Part shown: positions 8,757 through 16,951 of the stretch, one piece after another
Layout of the letters: each line of letters begins with the position of its first letter
Numbering within the stretch: position 1 is the first letter of the stretch
NCBI RefSeq assembly: GCF_902806445.1
Contig: NZ_LR760298.1
Location: 248,001-312,000, forward strand
From: Listeria sp. PSOL-1
GTDB lineage: Bacteria; Bacillota; Bacilli; Lactobacillales; Listeriaceae
Reading direction: 5' to 3'
Length of the DNA: 64,000 nt
The notes under the pieces: generated by a model
The model's input: only the letters and a program-made list of their open reading frames with translations
Database searches by the model: none
What the model was told of the DNA's origin: nothing
Made by a program: the position numbers and the translations under genes

Positions 8757-9739
8757 TGGTTAAATCGAAAAGGTTTTCTTTTTCATTTGTGATCTGCGTT
8801 TTTTCGGTTGTCTTGGTTTTGACTGCGCTTTTAAGCTTAACACTTGGGACACAAGCATTAGCGTTTAACCGGATTTTTGCTATTGTAACCGGCCAGGGAA
8901 CCGGATTAGAAAATTTTATCTTATTTAATTTACGTTTGCCGCGTCTTTTGATCGTTTTATTAGCTGGTGTTAGTATTGTTATTTCAGGGGCACTTTTGCA
9001 AACATTGTTAAAAAATGATTTAGCGGATCCGGGGATCATTGGTGTGAATTCTGGAGCTGGTGTTGGAGTTGCTCTTTTTTTCCTATTTGTTCCCTTTCAA
9101 GTAGAAACATTTGGTCGTTTTTTGCCACTTGCTGGTGGAATTTTTGGGATAATTACTGCTTTTTTAATCGTTTTATTTTCGAAAAATAATCCGAGGCTGC
9201 TTATTTTAAACGGGATCGGTTTTTCTTTTGCTTTGTCCGGTTTGATGGTTTTATTGATGTCTTCAGCAGATCGTAATAAAGTTGATTTTCTTGCTAAGTG
9301 GTTATCTGGTTCGATTTGGGGAACGGATTGGGTATATGTTGTGATTTTAGCGCTGGTGCTTTTCTTTTGTTTACCTTTTATTTTTTATCATACAAAAGTG
9401 CTTGATATTTTGCTGCTTGATGAATATACAGCGGTTAATCTTGGACTTAAGACATCGTTTTGGCGTGTCGTTTTGCTTTTGCTTGCTGTCATTTTAGCTG
9501 CTGTGGCTGTAAGTGTAACTGGGACAATCACTTTTCTTGGCTTGATTGGACCGCATATCGCGAAGTCATTTGTAGGGCCAAAGCATCGCTATCTTTTGCC
9601 AATTAGCATGTTAATTGGTGGCGAACTTTTTTTACTGGCGGATATCATTTCGAAATATGCGCATTTGCCTGTTGGGATTTTGCTTGCCTTCATTGGTAGC
9701 CCTTATTTTATTTATTTATTATTACGGAAAAATCATTAG
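8753..9739 (+). CDS. FecCD-family iron-siderophore permease (second)
   Basis: A 328-residue paralogue of the preceding gene, with NLRLPRLLIVLLAGVSIVIS and the coupling segment LIGPHIAKSFVG. Its ATGATG start overlaps the preceding stop codon, which implies coupled translation. No ATP-binding subunit follows: the operon ends here and a dispersed hairpin element begins 18 bases later. A FhuC-type ATPase encoded elsewhere must be used, or the system is incomplete. Confidence 0.87.
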   Translation: MMVKSKRFSFSFVICVFSVVLVLTALLSLTLGTQALAFNRIFAIVTGQGTGLENFILFNLRLPRLLIVLLAGVSIVISGALLQTLLKNDLADPGIIGVNSGAGVGVALFFLFVPFQVETFGRFLPLAGGIFGIITAFLIVLFSKNNPRLLILNGIGFSFALSGLMVLLMSSADRNKVDFLAKWLSGSIWGTDWVYVVILALVLFFCLPFIFYHTKVLDILLLDEYTAVNLGLKTSFWRVVLLLLAVILAAVAVSVTGTITFLGLIGPHIAKSFVGPKHRYLLPISMLIGGELFLLADIISKYAHLPVGILLAFIGSPYFIYLLLRKNH

Positions 9740-9756
9740 AGAAGAACTCTTAACCT

Positions 9757-9885
9757 ACACAAAATAAATCGGTGACAAGCGCTCGCATTGAAAAAAATTG
9801 AGAGAAGCTGGAAATAAGCGTCTGGTAAACTTCTTCAATACAAACGCTTTCGCTCGATCCATTGCATTCGACATGTAAGAATCTA
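9757..9885 (-). repeat. Dispersed hairpin element, copy D
   Basis: On the minus strand it shares ATCGAGCGAAAGCG, TTTGTATTGAAGAAGTTT and CACCGATTTATTTTG with copies at 13.4, 16.2 and 25.0 kb. The centre of this copy differs, and its stem is less complete. It lies directly after the second permease gene. Confidence 0.6.
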
Positions 9886-10026
9886 TGCTAATTGTATTTT
9901 TTTTAAAATAAAGCTGAATCGCATCGTGTCAAAGATTTGATGGTAGCCTAATTGTTTGTTTAAAAAAGGATAAATATCAGAGTTTGTGGTATGATATGGT
10001 AAGAAAATAATAAATAGGTGAAAAAA

Positions 10027-10488
10027 ATGAAATTTGAACAGCAAGTTAAAAGTGCTGAGGAGACTCATCGTATAGCTAAAAAATTAGGTGAACATCTTCA
10101 TGCAGGAGATGTTATTTTGCTTGAAGGGAATCTAGGTGCTGGAAAGACAACTTTTACAAAAGGTATAGCTGAAGGGTTAGCAATTACTGAATTGATTAAA
10201 AGTCCAACGTTTACAATAATTCGTGAATATAAAAGTGGTAGATTACTACTTTATCATATGGATGTTTACCGGCTTGAAGAAGGCGGGGCATTTGATTTAG
10301 GTTTTGAGGAATATTTTGAAGGAATGGGTGTCTGTGTTGTTGAATGGGCACAATTTATTGCAGAAGTTTTGCCAGATGAATTTTTGAAAATTACAATCAA
10401 TCATGTTGAGGGAGATGCGCGGGATTTAGTTGTTGAAACAGTTGGTGCGCGGTATGAGCAACTGGGGATGGAGGTTTTTAAAAAATGA
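10027..10488 (+). CDS. tsaE: tRNA t6A biosynthesis ATPase TsaE
   Basis: A 153-residue P-loop protein with the Walker A sequence EGNLGAGKTTFTKG and the TsaE features SPTFTIIREY and HMDVYRL. With TsaB and TsaD it supports transfer of threonylcarbamoyl to A37 of ANN-decoding tRNAs. ATG 10027 follows AGGTG by 6 bases; the GTG at 10018 is part of that ribosome site. First gene of a chain of overlapping genes (tsaE-tsaB-rimI-tsaD-queH). Confidence 0.92.
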   Translation: MKFEQQVKSAEETHRIAKKLGEHLHAGDVILLEGNLGAGKTTFTKGIAEGLAITELIKSPTFTIIREYKSGRLLLYHMDVYRLEEGGAFDLGFEEYFEGMGVCVVEWAQFIAEVLPDEFLKITINHVEGDARDLVVETVGARYEQLGMEVFKK

Positions 10489-11174
10489 TTTTAGGTATAG
10501 ATACGGCAACTGATATTATGGCGGTTTCGCTTTATCACCAAGAAAAAGTGCTTGGTGAATATACAACGAATCTTAAGAAAAACCATAGTATACGCCTTTT
10601 ACCAGCCATTGATATGTTGATGAAAGAATGCCAAGTTAAGATAGCTGATCTTGAAAAAATCGCAGTTGCTGAAGGACCAGGTTCGTATACTGGTTTAAGA
10701 ATTGGGGTGTCTACTGCGAAGACGCTTGCTTGGGATTTAGGAATTCCACTTGTTGGCGTTTCTTCTTTAGAAATCATCGCGAGTCCGGGGTTATTTTTTT
10801 CTGGGAAAATTGTGCCACTCATTGATGCTAGGCGTGATAATGTATATGCTGGAGTATATGAAACAGCTGATAATGAGTTAATCACTGTGAAAAAGGATCA
10901 ACATATGGCGTTAGACGATTTGTTGCAATCTTTACCGCAAAATGGCGATAAATATTTATTTATTGGAGACATTTCATCAAGTTTTCATGAAAAAATCCAA
11001 GGTCATTTTGGTCAGCACGCTGAATTTGCTATGGCAGAGAATATTTCTCGTGCAGGCTATTTAGCACGTGTTGCTGAAACGCGACAAAAAGCAGATGTCC
11101 ATTCATTTGTGCCTAAATATTTAAAGCTTGCAGAAGCAGAAAGTAAGTGGCTTGAAGCGGGGCACGAAAAATGA
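10485..11174 (+). CDS. tsaB: tRNA t6A biosynthesis protein TsaB
   Basis: A 229-residue ASKHA-fold protein beginning ILGIDTATDIMAVSL, with AVAEGPGSYTGLRIGVSTAK, typical of TsaB (YeaZ/YdiC). It is a non-catalytic partner of TsaD. Its ATG overlaps the tsaE stop by 4 bases and its end overlaps rimI by 4 bases, so the three are translated together. Confidence 0.92.
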   Translation: MILGIDTATDIMAVSLYHQEKVLGEYTTNLKKNHSIRLLPAIDMLMKECQVKIADLEKIAVAEGPGSYTGLRIGVSTAKTLAWDLGIPLVGVSSLEIIASPGLFFSGKIVPLIDARRDNVYAGVYETADNELITVKKDQHMALDDLLQSLPQNGDKYLFIGDISSSFHEKIQGHFGQHAEFAMAENISRAGYLARVAETRQKADVHSFVPKYLKLAEAESKWLEAGHEK

Positions 11175-11617
11175 CTTTGACATTTAGAGAAGCTTTGATT
11201 CAAGATATTGCAGCGCTTGTAACCATTGAAGCACTTAGCTTCCCTACACCATGGACAGAAGGAGCTTTTCGAAATGAGCTTCTTTTTAATGAATATGCTT
11301 ACTATTTGCTAATAGAAGAAGATGGCGAAGTGGTTGGTTATGCTGGAATCTGGTTTATCCTTGATGAAGGGCACGTTACAAATATTGCGATTCATCCTTC
11401 GTTTCGGGGGAAGAAGTACGGGGAATATTTGCTTAAAGAACTACTTAGGCGTGCTAAAGAGAAAGGTGCTATGCATGTAACGCTTGAAGTGCGCACGAGT
11501 AATCTAATTGCACAAAATTTATATCGTAAATTTGAATTTCAAAACGGCGCGCTCCGAAAAAAATATTATTCAGATAATGGGGAGGACGCGCTAGTAATGT
11601 GGGTGGATTTATCATGA
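11171..11617 (+). CDS. rimI: Ribosomal-protein-alanine acetyltransferase RimI
   Basis: A 148-residue GNAT acetyltransferase. The acetyl-CoA loop [19 protein letters not shown] and the C-terminal [13 protein letters not shown] segment are clear. The position between tsaB and tsaD is the classical one for RimI, which acetylates the N-terminus of ribosomal protein S18. Overlaps both neighbours by 4 bases. Confidence 0.9.
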   Translation: MTLTFREALIQDIAALVTIEALSFPTPWTEGAFRNELLFNEYAYYLLIEEDGEVVGYAGIWFILDEGHVTNIAIHPSFRGKKYGEYLLKELLRRAKEKGAMHVTLEVRTSNLIAQNLYRKFEFQNGALRKKYYSDNGEDALVMWVDLS

Positions 11618-12648
11618 CAAAAAAACAAACACTTATTCTTGGTATTGAGTCAAGCTGTGATGAAACAGCTGCTGCGGTTGTAAGAAATGGCCATGAAATT
11701 TTATCAAATGTGGTGGCTTCACAAATCGATAGCCATAAGCGATTCGGTGGAGTTGTTCCGGAAATTGCTTCAAGACATCACGTTGAACAAATAACGATTG
11801 TGATTGAAGAGGCGTTAACACAAGCAGATGTCTCGTTAGCCGAGATTGACGGAATTGCGGTTACAGAAGGGCCGGGACTAGTTGGTGCTTTACTTATTGG
11901 GGTAAATGCTGCTAAAACATTAGCATTCTCTCATCAAATTCCGCTCATTGGTGTTCATCATATTGCTGGACATATTTATGCGAATCGTTTTGAAACAGCG
12001 ATGAAGTTTCCCTTACTAGCTCTTGTTGTTAGCGGTGGGCATACTGAGCTTGTATTGATGCGCGCACACAATGATTTTGAAATTATTGGGGAAACGCGTG
12101 ATGATGCTGCTGGAGAAGCTTATGATAAAGTTGCACGAGCTCTTGGTCTTTCTTATCCTGGTGGCGTTGAAATTGATAAACTTGCACAAACAGGTGAGGA
12201 CACTTTCCATTTTCCACGTGCGATGTTAAATGAAGATAACTTTGATTTTAGTTTTAGTGGTTTAAAATCAGCATTTATTAATACACTGCATAATATGCGT
12301 CAAAAAGATTTGGAACCAAGCCCTGCTGATATGGCAGCTAGTTTTCAAGAAAGCGTGGTTGATGTTTTAGTTAATAAGACGCTGCGTGCTGCTAAAAAGT
12401 ATCAAGTAAAGCAACTTCTTTTAGCTGGTGGCGTTGCGGCTAATAAAGGGCTACGTGCGCGTCTCATTCAGGAAGCTGAAGTGGAAATATCAGATGTTTC
12501 GCTCGTTATCCCGCCACTTTCACTTTGCGGGGATAATGCCGCAATGATTGCTGCTGCAGGAACAATTGCTTATCAAAAATGCCAATTTGGTAATTTAGCG
12601 ATGAATGCTGAACCAGGATTGACATTTAATGAGGTGCAAAATGATTGA
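11614..12648 (+). CDS. tsaD: tRNA N6-threonylcarbamoyladenosine transferase TsaD
   Basis: A 344-residue catalytic subunit of the t6A complex. It begins [14 protein letters not shown] and carries the metal-binding HHIAGH motif and the nucleotide loop [13 protein letters not shown] 11614 overlaps the rimI stop; the GTG 15 bases earlier lies inside rimI and adds only MGGFI. Overlaps queH by 8 bases at its end. Confidence 0.94.
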   Translation: MTKKQTLILGIESSCDETAAAVVRNGHEILSNVVASQIDSHKRFGGVVPEIASRHHVEQITIVIEEALTQADVSLAEIDGIAVTEGPGLVGALLIGVNAAKTLAFSHQIPLIGVHHIAGHIYANRFETAMKFPLLALVVSGGHTELVLMRAHNDFEIIGETRDDAAGEAYDKVARALGLSYPGGVEIDKLAQTGEDTFHFPRAMLNEDNFDFSFSGLKSAFINTLHNMRQKDLEPSPADMAASFQESVVDVLVNKTLRAAKKYQVKQLLLAGGVAANKGLRARLIQEAEVEISDVSLVIPPLSLCGDNAAMIAAAGTIAYQKCQFGNLAMNAEPGLTFNEVQND

Positions 12649-13372
12649 TAGCACAGCTATTTTAGCAAAGCTAAATAAGGATCAAAAAATCAATTACGAT
12701 AAAGTTTTACAAAAAGTAATCAAAACTTGGTTGCAAGCAAATGCACGACCAAAGATTTTGTTGCATAGTTGTTGTGCGCCGTGTAGTACGTATTCGTTAG
12801 CCTATTTAAATGAATTTGCGGATATTACGATTTACTTTGCTAATTCCAATATTCATCCGCGAGCTGAATATTTGCGCCGTGAGTTGGTACAAAAGCAGTT
12901 CATTGAAGCGTTTAATCAAAAGAACGGGGCGGAAATTCAATTTTTAGCCGCGCCGTATGAGCCAAATCAATTTATTGATATGGTACAGAAAAATAAATTA
13001 GCAGATGAGCCAGAAGGTGGTTCGCGATGTGCGGCATGTTTTCAAATGAGGCTAGATATTGTTGCTAAAAAAGCTGAAGAATTAGGCTATGATTATTTTG
13101 GCAGTGCCCTAACCTTATCACCTAAAAAGGATAGCGGACAAATTAATGAAATTGGTTTAGAGGTACAACGTTTTTTTGAAACAAAGTATTTACCAAGTGA
13201 TTTCAAAAAGAATAATGGTTATCAAAAATCGATTGAAATGTGTAAGGAATATAATGTCTATCGTCAATGTTACTGTGGTTGTATCTTTGCAGCAAAGCGT
13301 CAAGAGGTTGACTTGAAGCAGGTTAAAAAAGAGGCGCAAGCGTTTGTTGATAAGTATGGGAAAACGGAGTGA
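12641..13372 (+). CDS. queH: Epoxyqueuosine reductase QueH
   Basis: A 243-residue DUF208 protein. Cysteine motifs [13 protein letters not shown] near the N-terminus and RQCYCGCIF near the C-terminus, plus SRCAACF in the middle, match QueH, which reduces epoxyqueuosine to queuosine in tRNA without cobalamin. ATG 12641 follows GAGGTG at 12631-12636 by 4 bases and overlaps tsaD. Its place in the t6A operon joins two anticodon-loop modifications. Confidence 0.9.
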   Translation: MIDSTAILAKLNKDQKINYDKVLQKVIKTWLQANARPKILLHSCCAPCSTYSLAYLNEFADITIYFANSNIHPRAEYLRRELVQKQFIEAFNQKNGAEIQFLAAPYEPNQFIDMVQKNKLADEPEGGSRCAACFQMRLDIVAKKAEELGYDYFGSALTLSPKKDSGQINEIGLEVQRFFETKYLPSDFKKNNGYQKSIEMCKEYNVYRQCYCGCIFAAKRQEVDLKQVKKEAQAFVDKYGKTE

Positions 13373-13421
13373 AGGCTTGAATTGTATGAGTCTTATTCTT
13401 TACCGTTTATAGTGGACCCAT

Positions 13422-13570
13422 GAACATACGAGAGCGTGGATTTTATATGTCGAATACGACAAATTTTATATTGAAGAGGTTTGCTAGAAGCCGGAAATAG
13501 AGCGTACGACTGTACGTGAGAACCGGGAGCCTGGCAAACCTTTTCAATGTGAGCGCGTGTCGTCGTTTTA
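13422..13570 (+). repeat. Dispersed hairpin element, copy A
   Basis: Shares GTCGAATACGACAAAT, GGTTTGCTAGAAGCCGGAAA, GTACGTGAGAACCG and CCTGGCAAACC with copies B and C. The GTTTGCTAGAAGCC...GCCTGGCAAAC arms form a long hairpin. It lies between the converging queH and merR genes, where it could end both transcripts. Confidence 0.65.
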
Positions 13571-13574
13571 ATGA

Positions 13575-14006
13575 TTAATAAGGGTTCTTAAGAGAGGCCT
13601 GTTCTTTTTCATTTCGAACAAAATCTCGTTGCTTTTCGATGATTTTTGCTGCCATTGGAGAATTATAGACATCTAATTTTTGTTCGACACCTTTTAAATT
13701 TTTCTTTAGTAGTTCAATTTCCGCTAAAACATTATTTCGATGAATAGCAAGCAGTTCTTTTCGGTCTTTTATTGTAGTAACACCCTGCATACAGTATGTG
13801 ATGTACGTACGAATGTCTTTGATGGCCATTCCTGTGCCTTTTAAACAGCAAATTGTCCGCATAAACTCTAAATCAGATTCTGTAAATTCTCGGTAACCAG
13901 ATTTGTTTTTTGAAACGAAAGGGAGTAGTCCCTTCTTGTCATAATAACGTATGGTATAGATGCTTATATTAAGTATTTCAGAAACTTCTTTAATTGTATA
14001 AGTCAT
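13575..14006 (-). CDS. MerR-family transcriptional regulator
   Basis: A 143-residue regulator with the MerR winged helix at the N-terminus (TIKEVSEILNISIYTIRYYD, then KKGLLPF) and a dimerisation helix (about 80-125). The C-terminal effector region is short and has no metal-binding cysteine pattern. ATG 14006 is preferred; TTG 14018 is an in-frame alternative that overlaps the ribosome site. It is divergent from an SDR reductase gene, and a MerR-type promoter with a palindrome lies between them. Confidence 0.88.
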   Translation of the reverse strand: MTYTIKEVSEILNISIYTIRYYDKKGLLPFVSKNKSGYREFTESDLEFMRTICCLKGTGMAIKDIRTYITYCMQGVTTIKDRKELLAIHRNNVLAEIELLKKNLKGVEQKLDVYNSPMAAKIIEKQRDFVRNEKEQASLKNPY

Positions 14007-14031
14007 TTTTTTCTCCAAAATAATAAAATGA

Positions 14032-14062
14032 TTGCCTTAGACTATAGTCTAGGGTATATGAT
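14032..14062 (+). promoter_or_regulatory. MerR-type promoter with 19-base spacer and palindrome
   Basis: TTGCCT (14032-14037) and TATGAT (14057-14062) are separated by 19 bases, the lengthened spacer typical of MerR-activated promoters. The spacer holds a palindrome, CCTTAGACTA/TAGTCTAGGG (14035-14054), with one mismatched pair. It drives the reductase gene and probably controls merR too. Confidence 0.8.
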
Positions 14063-14120
14063 GATTATAACTTAGAGGGACTTTATAGTAAATAAAAATG
14101 TATTTTGGAGGAATGTTTTT

Positions 14121-15146
14121 ATGAAAGAGCAAGTTTTAGTTACGGGTGGTACAGGTTTCATGGGATTGCATATTATCTTTCAATTGTTGAAAGGTGGTTA
14201 TCGTGTGAAAACGACCGTTCGATCACTTGCAAGAAAAGATGAGGTTTTAGCGACTTTAAGTAGAAATGGTATTCAGCATTTAGAGGAATTGACGTTTATT
14301 GAAGCAGATTTATCTAGCGATGAGCATTGGGAAGAAGCAATGAAAGGCTGTAGCTATGTTTTAAGTGTTGCATCACCAGTGTTTTTTGACATACCCAAAA
14401 ACGAAGATGAAGCCATTCGACCAGCAGTAGAAGGAATATTACGTATTTTAAAAGCAGCTTCTAAAGCTGATGTCAAGCGTGTTGTCATGACATCGAACTT
14501 CGGAGCTATCGGATTTAGCAATAAAGATTTAAATACGGTAACAACAGAAAAGGATTGGACAGACGAATTTGAAAAAGGACTATCTATTTATGAAAAATCA
14601 AAACTTTTAGCTGAAAAAGCAGCTTGGGATTTTGTTGAAAAAGAAAACGAGTTAGAACTTGTAACAATCAATCCTGTGGCGGTTTTTGGTCCTTCGTTAA
14701 ATCGTCATGTTTCGGAAAGTTTTAATTTATTAAAAATGTTAATAAACCCAAATACAAAACGAATTCCAAATCTTCCTCTCAATGTTGTAGACGTTCGTGA
14801 TGTAGCCGATTTACACATTCGTGCTATGACAAATCCAAAAGCAGCTATGCAACGGTTTATTGCTTCTTCTGATGGAGAAATTTCACTACTAGAAATTGCG
14901 CAATTAATTAAGCGCAATCGTCCAGAACTAGCCGATCAAGTGGTCACAAAAACAGTCCCTAATTGGCAGATAAAATTGGCTTCATTATTTAGTAAACATG
15001 CAAAAGAAGGTCGATTATTTTTAGAAATGAACCGGCAAGTCAGCAATTCAAAAGCAAAAGAACTCTTAGAATGGCAACCTATTTCAACAAAAGAAGAAGC
15101 GGCTCTTTTAGCCGTAGATAGCTTGGAGAAAAATACGGATAAGTAA
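14121..15146 (+). CDS. NAD(P)-dependent epimerase/dehydratase-type reductase
   Basis: A 341-residue extended SDR. It begins VTGGTGFMGLHIIFQLLKGG (Rossmann loop), followed by Arg in TVRS (NADP preference), and has the catalytic YEKSK. It resembles dihydroflavonol-4-reductase/cinnamoyl-CoA reductase-like proteins of bacteria; the true substrate is unknown, a small aldehyde or ketone being likely. GGAGG precedes the ATG. The divergent MerR regulator and its palindromic operator suggest induction by a reactive or toxic compound. Confidence 0.8.
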   Translation: MKEQVLVTGGTGFMGLHIIFQLLKGGYRVKTTVRSLARKDEVLATLSRNGIQHLEELTFIEADLSSDEHWEEAMKGCSYVLSVASPVFFDIPKNEDEAIRPAVEGILRILKAASKADVKRVVMTSNFGAIGFSNKDLNTVTTEKDWTDEFEKGLSIYEKSKLLAEKAAWDFVEKENELELVTINPVAVFGPSLNRHVSESFNLLKMLINPNTKRIPNLPLNVVDVRDVADLHIRAMTNPKAAMQRFIASSDGEISLLEIAQLIKRNRPELADQVVTKTVPNWQIKLASLFSKHAKEGRLFLEMNRQVSNSKAKELLEWQPISTKEEAALLAVDSLEKNTDK

Positions 15147-15453
15147 GTGCTGATCATAAACGCAAAAAACTAGAATAGATAAAAGCGATACCATTTTAGA
15201 AAAGTGAAATTAACCATCTGAAAAGGAGTAAAAAAATGAGCGATATGAATAAATGATAAAGCATGCAGTCTAAGATTCGTTTTACGCAAGTTAAAAATAA
15301 GGTAGATCCTAGTATTAAAATCAATCATTGAGGTCGATTATCTAAATTCTGATATGCTCTCTTTAGTAAAGTTATGATACAATAAAAGACGGAATTTAAT
15401 GATGGGAGCCTGAACTTCAACATTCTTTTATTTAAATAATAAGGAGGAGTGAA
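15147..15453 (+). other. 307-base gap with gene relics
   Basis: A good ribosome site (AAAAGGAG) at about 15225 precedes ATG 15237, but the frame stops after six codons (MSDMNK). After two stop codons the same frame resumes with an ATG and 24 codons (MQSKIRFTQVKNKV...). This looks like the start of a decayed small gene. No other feature seen. Confidence 0.3.
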
Positions 15454-16206
15454 ATGAAAGTAATCGGGATACTAGGAACTACCAACAAAATTGGCTTGAC
15501 TGCTCAAATGTTAGACGAGGTTTTACTTGGAGCAAAAGAAAATGGTTGTGAAACGATGTGCCTCTATTTAGGAGATCAGGATTTAAAGGGGAATAACTTG
15601 AGACAAATCGGTCAAGAAATTGAACAAGCAGATTGTTTGATATTTGCAACACCAACTTATTGGAATGGGATGAGTGGCCTATTAAAGAATTTTTTTGATG
15701 TTTATCGAAACCAATTCGTGTTAACCTCATCAAAAGCTCAGCTCATTCCTTATCGTTTGAAGGGGAAATCATACATAACGATTACGTCTTGTTATAAAGG
15801 TAGTTTTGAAAATATCGTAGCCGGAGTAACCAATACAACATTCAATCAAATTGATGACATCACAAGACAAGCAGGCATGCATAGAATGGCAGAATTAGTA
15901 TTGACGAATACATTTCGAAAAAAAGAGCTGTCTAAGAAGAAAAAAGAAGAAGCTTATACATTAGGGGTAAAAATAGCAAAGCGGCAAAAACGAGGAGGTT
16001 TTACTTTGAAACGTTATATCCAGCTTTTTTTTATGTTAGCCATAACAACACTAATTGTGATGGGGGCTCAAGTTGGACTAGAGAAATTAGGCGGGTTTAA
16101 ATTGGAGTCTTTCTGGATGCGTTATATGACCTTTGTTATCTTGTTTTTCCTCTTTCTTTCCGTAATGCTACGTACGGTTACTTTATATAATCATAAGAGA
16201 CGTTGA
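15454..16206 (+). CDS. Flavodoxin-fold (NADPH-dependent FMN reductase-like) protein with membrane tail
   Basis: A 250-residue protein in two parts. Residues 1 to about 170 form a flavodoxin-like/FMN_red domain with a GTTNKIGLTAQML phosphate loop and ATPTYWNGMSGLLKNFFD, which contacts the flavin. A basic linker (KIAKRQKRGG) leads to two membrane helices (about 188-205 and 222-242). The domain is thus probably tethered to the inner face of the membrane. AAGGAGGAG lies 6 bases before the ATG. Electron partner and substrate unknown. Confidence 0.75.
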   Translation: MKVIGILGTTNKIGLTAQMLDEVLLGAKENGCETMCLYLGDQDLKGNNLRQIGQEIEQADCLIFATPTYWNGMSGLLKNFFDVYRNQFVLTSSKAQLIPYRLKGKSYITITSCYKGSFENIVAGVTNTTFNQIDDITRQAGMHRMAELVLTNTFRKKELSKKKKEEAYTLGVKIAKRQKRGGFTLKRYIQLFFMLAITTLIVMGAQVGLEKLGGFKLESFWMRYMTFVILFFLFLSVMLRTVTLYNHKRR

Positions 16207-16215
16207 GTGATCAGC

Positions 16216-16378
16216 TACGTACGAATAGCGTAAATTCTACATTTCGAATACGACAAATCGAGCGAAAGCATTTGTATTTAAAAAGTTTGCCAGAAGCCGG
16301 AAAGCGCGTACGATTGTGCGTGAGAACCGAAAGTCTGGCAAACTTTTTTTAATCGCGCGCGTGTGTTGCCGATTTATT
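16216..16378 (+). repeat. Dispersed hairpin element, copy B
   Basis: The clearest copy. AAAGTTTGCCAGA near 16283 pairs with TCTGGCAAACTTTTTTT near 16334, giving a long hairpin ending in T residues, an intrinsic-terminator shape. Flanking arms are CGACAAATCGAGCGAAAGC and GCCGATTTATTTTG. It follows the flavodoxin-fold gene. Confidence 0.7.
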
Positions 16379-16425
16379 TTGTTTATGACCCAAATTTTTT
16401 GTCACTTCATCTGCGACAAAAAGAA

Positions 16426-16456
16426 TGTTAACGTTTTCTTCCATACAGCATATACT
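16426..16456 (+). promoter_or_regulatory. Promoter with cre site for the fructose-type PTS operon
   Basis: TGTTAACGTTTTCT at 16426-16439 matches the CcpA operator consensus TGWNANCGNTNWCA at all but the last position. It overlaps a -35 hexamer TTAACG (16428-16433), 17 bases from TATACT (16451-16456). Carbon catabolite repression of the PTS genes is likely. Confidence 0.7.
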
Positions 16457-16489
16457 AGTTTTATAAGATATGAAGTGAGGGATATGAAG

Positions 16490-16936
16490 ATGACATTTAT
16501 TGAAAAAAATTTGATTAACTTACAAACAGAATTTACAAATCAAAAAGAAGCTTTTCGTTATTTAGCAAATTTAGCTTTTGAAAATGGGCGTACAACAAGC
16601 GTTGAATCAGTTTATCAAGGTTTAGTAGAGAGAGAACAAGAATCAACAACAGGATTTGGCAAAAATATAGCTATTCCACATACCAAAAATAAAGCTGTAA
16701 AAGAACCAACTATTTTGGTTGTAAGGAATGGCAAGCTGATGGAATGGCAAGCATTAGATAATCAACCAGTCCATACATTAATTTGCTTACTAGTACCTGA
16801 TAATAAAGATGATGTTCATTTACGATTGCTTGCAAAGATTAGTCGTAAATTGATGCATACAGAATTTACCGATTTGTTGAAAAATGGAAATGCGGAACAA
16901 ATACTAAATGAAATTAATTTAGTATTAAATCATTAA
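16490..16936 (+). CDS. PTS fructose-type EIIA component
   Basis: A 148-residue EIIA of the fructose/mannitol class. The phosphorylated histidine lies in GKNIAIPHTKNKAV. GAGG at 16477-16480 fits ATG 16490; ATG 16484 is too close. Longer readings upstream run into the hairpin element and the cre site, so they are rejected. The EIIBC gene starts 15 bases after it. EIIA would pass phosphate from HPr to the EIIB domain. Confidence 0.87.
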   Translation: MTFIEKNLINLQTEFTNQKEAFRYLANLAFENGRTTSVESVYQGLVEREQESTTGFGKNIAIPHTKNKAVKEPTILVVRNGKLMEWQALDNQPVHTLICLLVPDNKDDVHLRLLAKISRKLMHTEFTDLLKNGNAEQILNEINLVLNH

Positions 16937-16951
16937 TAAGGAGTGAGAAAA

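Noticed and set aside
16316..16489. N-terminal extension of the EIIA gene
   Set aside because: It would run through the hairpin element, the cre site and the -10 hexamer, and has no ribosome site.
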